In this document: in pieces, positions 57,515 to 64,000 of the stretch
How the letters are laid out: every line of letters begins with the position of its first letter
Position numbering within the stretch: position 1 is the stretch's first letter
Assembly (NCBI GenBank): GCA_015345905.1
Contig: JADDTR010000005.1
Coordinates: forward strand, 992,001-1,056,000
DNA: 64,000 nt
Reading direction: 5' to 3'
Source: Aotearoamyces nothofagi
Lineage: Eukaryota > Ascomycota > Leotiomycetes > Leotiales > Tympanidaceae
The notes under the pieces: generated by a model
The model's input: the letters and a program-made list of their open reading frames with translations, nothing else
The model's database searches: none
Told to the model about the DNA's origin: nothing
Made by a program: the position numbers and the translations under genes

Positions 57515-59406
57515 TCATTTAGCTACACCACTACTCAGACCTGACATCCACTCTTGCACCAACCGGCCGCCACCTTTAGCCCAGCAGTCCTCAACCCACC
57601 GCTTTAATCGTGCGGTATTATGACCCAGCTTTTCCATCTCTCCAAGCAACTCCCACGCCCGTTCGTCCTGCACCATCGCGCACCTCTTTATCAACGCAGT
57701 CCATGTACCGAGTCGAGGCTCGTCTTTCCTGAACACCGCTCTCATCTCCTCAAGATAGCGGAATGCGTCTTCGTAATCCTCCTCCTTTTTGTCTAAACAC
57801 ACGAGGATCAGCCTATCATATGTTAGGACATCAGGCTTTATGCGTAATGCTGCCATCTCAGAAGCTATGAACATGGCGAGGTCTTTGTTGCCAGACGTTT
57901 TGGAGCAGCCTTGGAGGAGGGAATTAAAAGTTGCGGTGTTGGGCCCTGATGGACAAATTAAATAGAGAGATTTGTAGTGACTGACTGCTTCGTGAAGATG
58001 GCCTTGTGCGATTGCAGATTCAAGAATGACATTAACAGCCGCGGTTGGGACTTCCTGGCCATCCTTGTGCAGCTTTTGGAGAACTTTAAAAGCTTCAAGT
58101 GGACGTTCTTTATGAGATGAAAGATATAAAAACAGTGGCCGAGTGGTACCTTCGCTAGGCTCTAAACGAGCTTTCTTCATTATACATAATATGCGTAGGG
58201 CAGTTTTAAGATCGCCTGCACCAATGTAGGAAGTGAGGAGTGCTTCATAGTGAAGGGGGTCAAGCTTTGATACCCGGGAGGCGAGCACGCGAACCACGTC
58301 CGTCGCAAGAGAAAAGTCATTATATCGAGCAGCAGTGTTGAGGACATTGCTACAGGTACCATCGGAAGGGTTGATATATTTTGTTTCCACACGCTTACCC
58401 CAGATGTAGCGAGTGCCCTCGTACTCGACGGTTGTTAGCAATCGAGCCTATGCTCTAGGGCTTGTCCCAACTTACATGGTAATTGCTACTGCATGCATCA
58501 AGCATGAAATACCAGACGTTGGTTGAGATATCCATCTCACCATGATCAACTCGGTATTGCAAGATCCTCAAGGCCTCGTCCAGCTCTTCTGTCTCACAGA
58601 AAATGTATATAAATATATCATACAGCCACGGCTGGACCCGTATCCCCTCGCATTGCATTTGATCCAGCTTATCCAGTGCAATCTCGTACTGTCGATCCCT
58701 GAGAAGGCCAATAGCAAGACTGTGCCATCCCTCTGTGGTCAGATTGAACCACCGTTCCTTCATTTCTCCGAGTACATGATTTCGGAGAAGATGATCTGGA
58801 TGAATGGCAAGCGCCTAGATACAATTAATATTAGAAGTCCATGCATTGAATGGGTATATCACTCACCTGTAGTGCACTATGATAGAGCCCAGAGTCAGGA
58901 ACTACGCCATGGCCCTTCATCTCGCGCAACAAACTTGCGACCACCTCCGCAGAGCCATGACCTGCGTCCGAGTTTGCACGAATAAGAGCATCGTAGTGAA
59001 GGAGGCTTGGCTTCTCCTTTCTGTGATTGACCAAATAATCCACCAGATCTGCTATTTTCTGATACGCTCCCTCCTGGTTCCTTATCTGCCTTAAAGAATC
59101 ATGGAACTCGGCAAGAGGGACATCATGAAGGGCGTTATACAGAGGAGGCAATTGATTATTGCCAGTGTATCGGTTATCGGGAGGAATCTGATGGCTTCGA
59201 ATGTCGGCTTCCTCGGAAGGTGTTGTGTGTATGGTCCGCCGTCGCAATCTCTGAGGCGGAACTGCCAATCTGGACTTGTTATAACCTGCGCATGGCCGAT
59301 GAATTGTTCTCCGGAATGGTGATCTCAATGGTGAAATTACAGTGGCATCGATTGAAGGACAGAGACAGCGCCATAGCCCATCGATTGAGATTCGAGTCAA
59401 TGGCAT
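57515..59406 (-). CDS. Mitochondrial pentatricopeptide-repeat (PPR) protein
   Basis: Three minus-strand exons, 59406-58867, 58814-58476 and 58447-57515, all in phase 0, give 603 residues. The N-terminal 60 residues are Arg/Ser-rich without acidic residues until the TPSEEAD segment ([20 protein letters not shown]...[12 protein letters not shown]), a strong mitochondrial presequence. The rest is built of 35-residue helical-hairpin repeats, for example [75 protein letters not shown] and [21 protein letters not shown], each of the PPR pattern. Fungal PPR proteins bind organelle RNAs and act in processing or translation; the closest named relatives are Cya5/PPR10-like, but the RNA target cannot be read. 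The exon 2/3 junction joins SSNYH to [18 protein letters not shown]. Confidence 0.87.
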
Positions 59407-59785
59407 TGGGAAGCTGAAGTTTGGCGATATCCGGGGAACGGATTTTTAAATTTAACGGACTTCAGCCTTGCAGATAGAGTCACGTGGGTACAGGTACTAG
59501 GCATGATGCGAAAGGCAGCGATTGCTTTGGAGCATGTGATTATTAGCATTTGGACATTTCCAATTGTGACATTCCTACGGTATTTTTTACCATGTGGAGT
59601 GCTACAAATGAGCTTCCATGGCCTGAGGTCGGATGTGTTCAACCTGCTATCCTCCCACCGCATATGAGGGTATGCTCTCTTATGGGATCTGAAACCTCTC
59701 CCGAATTTTATCATGCTCCCCCCGTGACCTACTGTTGAACTCCTGATTTATGTATCAATGCTCTCCGTCTCATATCTGCCCAAGC
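59407..59785. other. Spacer: PPR promoter and LSm4 3' flank
   Basis: 380 bp between two minus-strand genes. Contains CACGTGGG at about 59483, a possible E-box. No gene. Confidence 0.4.
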
Positions 59786-60415
59786 TCAAGCACCTCTGCC
59801 TCTGCCTCCACGACCCCTTCCACCACCTCGGCCTCCACGGCCTCTATCTCCTCTTCCACCGTGGTCACCTCGTTGCGCACCGCCTCTGCCGCCACGATAT
59901 CCGCCTTGTTGTGCTTGCTGTTGTTGATCTTTCACCAAGTCGATGATCTCATCTGGTACTCGTAGGTATTTGATCTAGGGTTGTGTCAACATCAGGACAC
60001 TAGCGCAATTTTATGGCTAAAAACCTACATTGTTGCCCTTAACATAGACCTCTGGTAATCTAAAGAATTTGTCGCCATCCTAAAAAGGTTCGTCAGCAAT
60101 GTGGAAAGGTTGTGGTGCCGCACTGCGCGCATCGAAGTATAGCCTCATGACAGCCACAATCGTCGCGAACGAATAAGAGTACAAAATTTAGACCATACCG
60201 GGCTTGTTTGAACCACCTCCTTCAACGTTAAGTTCATCCACGTGTCGCAAGTGACTAGGTGGCCATTGAGCGTCTCTCCATTCTTGAGCTCCACAAGCAT
60301 AGGGTGGCCCTGTGCGGCGGTAAGAAGACCTAGAGGAAGCTAAACAGAGTCAGTGGGTTATCCAGATGCGCGCCGGTTGAGTGATCCAGTTGGAAGTACG
60401 AGTGATGCGTACCAT
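59786..60415 (-). CDS. LSM4: U6 snRNA-associated Sm-like protein LSm4
   Basis: Four minus-strand exons: 60415-60413 (the ATG alone), 60339-60199, 60079-60029 and 59974-59786, giving 127 residues. LSm4 is a subunit of the LSm2-8 ring that binds the U6 snRNA 3' end in the nucleus and of the LSm1-7 ring that promotes mRNA decapping in P-bodies. The Sm fold is complete: [20 protein letters not shown] and [13 protein letters not shown] (Sm1), then [10 protein letters not shown] and IKYLRVPDE (Sm2). The C-terminal tail after DLVKDQQQQ is RGG-rich ([13 protein letters not shown] onward), a known LSm4 feature linked to P-body assembly. Its exons are too short for a long open frame, so it is found only by joining them. 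Confidence 0.95.
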
Positions 60416-61613
60416 GTTATGTTGGCTGGGATGAGGCTGTGCGATGGTATGCTTTTCTCTGTCTACACGGGCACACTGGTAGCGTCTGCGGTCGAGGTAT
60501 CAATTGCATGCCGTAATTGCTGGTCCCTGTTGTCGACTATGGCCTCAGGCACCAGGCACCAGACACAAGGCATTACGTGCGAGCCTCAATATCACGTGAA
60601 TGCATGGCGCGATGGCATATGCGGCTCTAACGGCACGGCAAGCGGGTGCGAGGATGTTCGCTCAGTTTTGCGGGTACGCCGCGCACGTCAACAATCTCAC
60701 TATCGCCGCTAGAGGGCGAATGGAGGGGCTTGTTTTGATTGTCTGATTGTTTGATTATACAGACGTAGACAAATGACATATGTACTGTACAGTACTGTAC
60801 ATGCTTGGATTGTAACAGAGATAAGGTCAAATACACATCAGCACTGGTAAATAAATATCTGTAGACATACGGTACTGCCTGGTACCTCAAGGTAGGACCA
60901 CCTGAGCTACCTATTCAAAGGATGGGATATGTATAAATAGATTACCTGTTCTTTTCAGCTACAGCCTACAGCCTCTTATCAGATTCGCTTCAGTCAGGAA
61001 ATGCTGCAAGTACTGTACCTGTAGTTATGTGACTTGAATTCGGCTATGATGGAATCTTCAATCATTATCTGATAACGACGTACAGGAAAGGCGACGACGA
61101 CGCCGACGACAACTGCAATATATCTATCATATCTACTACTGTCGGTAAAGCAAGGCCTGGAACTGTACTCATTAGCGCCGTATTGTCATCGGATCCGGTA
61201 TCCTTCGTAGTGGGAAGCAGGTGATGATAAGAAAGATCTTCAAAAAGCTGTCGTAAGTCTTGGTTGACGGGCGCCTGGATGTGGCCTAGCGCCCAACCGC
61301 AGAACTCATTGGCCGCGTCAGCAGGATGAGCCGAAGAGCAGCCAACGTCAACGGTCATGTCAACGGGCTCTACTGTAGGCAAGGTACGGAAGCACCTTAG
61401 TTTATCAAGACTCCTGTTCCCTCTCATTCAGGCATCCTTCCTTCACTTCATCTTCAACTTCAACTTCTATTCTTTCGTTCATTCATTCATTCTTGTCGGA
61501 CATCGCTGGATACCTGGAATGTCACAGGTATCAACTCGACTTGATACTCTTCTTTCTTCTGCCTCCCTTTCTATTGGCGCTGTCAGGTTAACGGATCTGA
61601 TTAGCTGATCGCG
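60416..61613. other. Divergent intergenic region, LSm4 to the His-rich protein gene
   Basis: 1.2 kb. GTACTGTACAGTACTGTACATG palindromic run at 60782-60803; GGTACTGCCTGGTACCTCAAGG at about 60871. A 120-codon minus frame (61065-61427) shows no domain and overlaps the likely promoter of the gene at 61614; it might be a small gene, but I do not call it. ATTCATTCATTC run at about 61480. Confidence 0.4.
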
Positions 61614-64000
61614 ATGCGCGGCCTTTTGAAAGCTGCCGTGCTGTTGGCACCAGCCCTGGCATCTGCCTTTGCTATGCCTCGACACGACAAGCATGACAGG
61701 CACGACAGACACGATGACTCCCAAATCGACCGGGATGTCGAAGGTGAGATGCGCTGCGCAATTGATACAGCAAGATGCTTCTTGATTACTGACATGAATT
61801 GCAGGTCTGAATGCTGCCTTGGCCCATATCGAACTTCCCAATCAAGCCAAGTCGGCTGATTCTGACCGTCTGAACTTCCATGTCGAGGTTGTCCCTACAG
61901 ATGAAATCTGTGGTCATGGTAGTGTCACCATCAACGGCCATACTTTGCCCCAGGAATCCCAGGACGACAAGTTTATTGGCGCTGGCAATGTCTCCACCAG
62001 TGACGAGCGAAGTGTCGTTGCCAGCTGGGAGTTCCAGTGTGCTAGAGGTCTAGAGGGCGAGGCCCTGAATCAATATCTTAAATTCATCGTCCAATCCGTT
62101 GACGGAGAAGTTGTCGAGAATGTCGGGTTTACAATGTGGTTTACGCAACACGCCAACATGGCTCAAGTCCTTCGCACCTCAACGGACCTGTCTCTTGGTA
62201 CAGCAGATTTCGAAAATTTCCCCCAATTTGCTCAAGAAGAAGAGGAGCCACAATTCGATTTCGAGAATGCCGTGCAGGAGCTGGAATGGCTGAGAGAAGA
62301 ATATGAAATGTTACGACACCACATGCATAAAGTCAGACATCTCATTCATGTCAAAGAGGAGATGCTCGCCGAGGCCGTTGCAACAGATGTCACTGACGAG
62401 ATTGAGAAATGCGACAGCATAAAGTGTGTTGCTAAGGCTATATTAGCAAAGGCAAAAGGCGCAGTACACGGTGTTGTAGCAAAGGTCAGCGGTGATCGCC
62501 ATCACAGGCCACATTTTGGCCATCGGGATTCTTCTTCCCCATCCCACTGCAATCACCCCAAGGGCAACTCTTCCTTCCCATTCCCGAATAAGGGTAATCA
62601 TAGCCACCCGCATCATCTACCCACATTTGACGGCCACCGTCCTGGACCTAATGAAGGTGAAAGAGGACCTAAGCGCCACGAAGGACCCAAGCACTACGAA
62701 GGTCCCAAGCACCACGAAGGACCTGAGCACCACGAAGGTCCTGAACACCACGAAGGACCTGAGCACCACGAAGGCCCTGAGCACTACGAAGGACCTGAGC
62801 ACCATGAAGGACCTGAGCACCACGGAGGACCTGAACACCACGAAGGACCTGAGCACCACGAAGGACCCAAGCACCATGAAGGTCTCAAGCACCACGAAGG
62901 ACCTGAACACCACGAAGGTCCTGAGCACTACGAAGGACCTGAACACCACGAAGGACCTGAACACCACGAAGGACCCAAGCACCACGAAGGCCCTGAGCAC
63001 CACGAAGGTCCCAAGCACTACGAAGGACCTGAACACCACGAAGGCCCTAAACATCACGAAGGTCCTGAACACCACGAAGGCCCTGAAGGACAACACCATA
63101 AAGGGCCAGAAGAATTCTATCATGGCCCTCCTCCTGATGGCCCTCCACCTCGCGGTCCTCCAGGACACGGTCCACCAAAGGGTGATCACGGACCTCCACG
63201 ACACCCAGAACATAAATCAGGGCAATCACATGACAAAGAGCATTCATCACCACGTCCCGAACACAAACCTAGTCCTTCCCACCAAGGTGATAGCCACCCA
63301 CCACACGGCCCGTCAGGCTCCGGCCCAGAGGATCACCATGACCATGGACCCGCTAATGAGTCTGATGACCACCCACCGCACCATAACCCTCAGCATGGCC
63401 GGCCAGAATCCGGTCCAGAAGACCACCACGATCATGAGCCTGTTGACGAGTCTGATGACCACCCCCCACACAACCCACCAGAATCCGGCCCAGAGGATCA
63501 ACACAACCGTGAGCCTGTTAACGAGTCTGATGACCAGCCACCAAACGGCCCACCAGGCTCCGGCCCAGAAGGCCACCACGAGCATACTCCCATTGACGAG
63601 TCTGATGACCACCCACCGCACCATGGCCCTCCTCATCACGGCCCACCAGGATTCGGTCCAGAAGGGCCACATGGTCCCGGACATATCGATGAATTTGATG
63701 GACACCCCCCACCACACCACGGCCCACCAGGCTTCGGTTCAGTAGGTCCTCATAAAGGCAATGGCCTTCCGCCACCACCCCCTCACATGGGCCCACCCCC
63801 AGCATCATTGGTGCTGAAGTTTATCTTGGCGGGTGCCATTCTTACTCTCCTATTCGGTGGCCTCCGTCGCCGCTGCTGCAACTCATCTCGACGAGCGTCT
63901 AAACAGGCCCGTCGCGAAGAGCGCCACCGCCGCCGTGCTGCTAAAAAGCTGGCCTGGAAGCAATGGTTCGCCTCGTTTATCAGCTCCTCAAGATATGTTG
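61614..64000 (+). CDS. Secretory-pathway His-rich repeat protein with C-terminal membrane anchor (3' end outside window)
   Basis: Two exons, 61614-61743 and 61805 onward; after the intron (GTGAGA...TTGCAG) the frame stays open to the last base, so at least 774 residues are encoded and the stop is outside. A signal peptide (MRGLLKAAVLLAPALASAFA) precedes a globular domain of about 180 residues with FHVEVVPTDEICGHGSVTIN and VASWEFQCARGLEGEALNQY. A coiled-coil segment (ELEWLREEYEMLRHHMHKV) and CDSIKCVAKAILAKAKGAVHG follow. Then come 22 exact hexapeptides of the EGPEHH type (62680-63075), a Pro/Gly stretch, and five looser units ending ESDDHPPHH. Near the end one transmembrane helix (about 63811-63870, LVLKFILAGAILTLLFGGL) is followed by an Arg-rich tail (RRRCCNSSRRA). 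This predicts a type I surface or vacuolar membrane protein with a His/Glu-rich luminal region. Metal binding is plausible from composition but unproven. Family unnamed. Confidence 0.8.
62680..63075 (+). repeat. Coding minisatellite, 22 units of 18 bp (EGPEHH hexapeptide)
   Basis: 396 bp, exactly 22 x 18 bp, consensus GAAGGACCTGAGCACCAC. Units vary mainly at E/K (position 4) and H/Y (position 6). Period 18 keeps all three frames open, producing long false reading frames on both strands. Confidence 0.95.

Noticed and set aside
61065-61427. 120-codon minus-strand frame near the His-rich protein gene
   Set aside because: Composition is acceptable but there is no family match, and it overlaps the likely promoter at 61614; unsupported without expression data.
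62492-63745. 417-codon frame reading KDLSTTKV-type repeats, and minus-strand VVLRTFVVF-type frames over the same bases
   Set aside because: Shadows of the 18-bp coding minisatellite. The EGPEHH frame is continuous with a signal peptide and a membrane anchor, and only it extends beyond the repeat in a sensible way.

Overview
The window comes from a filamentous ascomycete (Pezizomycotina). Most genes carry short 48-75 nt introns with GTAAGT/GTATGT-type donors and CTAAC-like branch sites. The families are fungal: a Cdc3/AspB septin, a Ptc5-like phosphatase, Cns1, a cytochrome b5-sphingolipid delta-8 desaturase, Eaf7 and a rhodopsin-domain membrane protein. A short TTAGGG-type repeat lies inside the window, and several AT-rich stretches look like products of repeat-induced point mutation (RIP). 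The species cannot be named from the sequence.

Layout. 0-9 kb: a JmjC protein cut by the window edge, an old solo-LTR candidate, a riboflavin-kinase-fold protein, an acyl-CoA dehydrogenase ending in the peroxisomal signal SRL, then a decayed DUF6536 membrane-protein gene. 9-16.4 kb: a GCP6-type gamma-tubulin complex subunit head to head with Eaf7 (NuA4), then carnitine acetyltransferase with a mitochondrial-type N-terminus, an internal Met and a C-terminal AKL. 16.4-24.8 kb: AT-rich relics, a rhodopsin-domain membrane protein, about 2 kb of microsatellites and an intron-containing tRNA-Leu(UAA). 24.8-31 kb: tubulin cofactor D, then an interstitial telomere repeat with a RIP-like duplication. 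31-34 kb: two divergent secreted-protein genes, the best candidates here for new biology besides the His-rich protein. 34.9-44.6 kb: mitochondrial PP2C, sphingolipid desaturase and a large J-domain protein. 44.6-54.7 kb: a simple-repeat island, the septin, then Cns1 divergent from a glutathione-transferase-like gene. 55-64 kb: a decayed HExxH (zincin-like) gene, a PPR protein, LSm4 and a long His-rich, repeat-built membrane protein that runs off the window.

Functional links are few and no biosynthetic cluster is visible. The PTS1-bearing acyl-CoA dehydrogenase and carnitine acetyltransferase fit peroxisomal fatty-acid breakdown and acetyl export. GCP6, cofactor D, the septin and Cns1 are housekeeping cytoskeleton/chaperone genes. 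Several loci have exons or whole reading frames that are only visible after splicing: LSm4 has an exon consisting of ATG alone, the septin first exon is ATGG, and the terminal His-rich gene stays open to the window edge.
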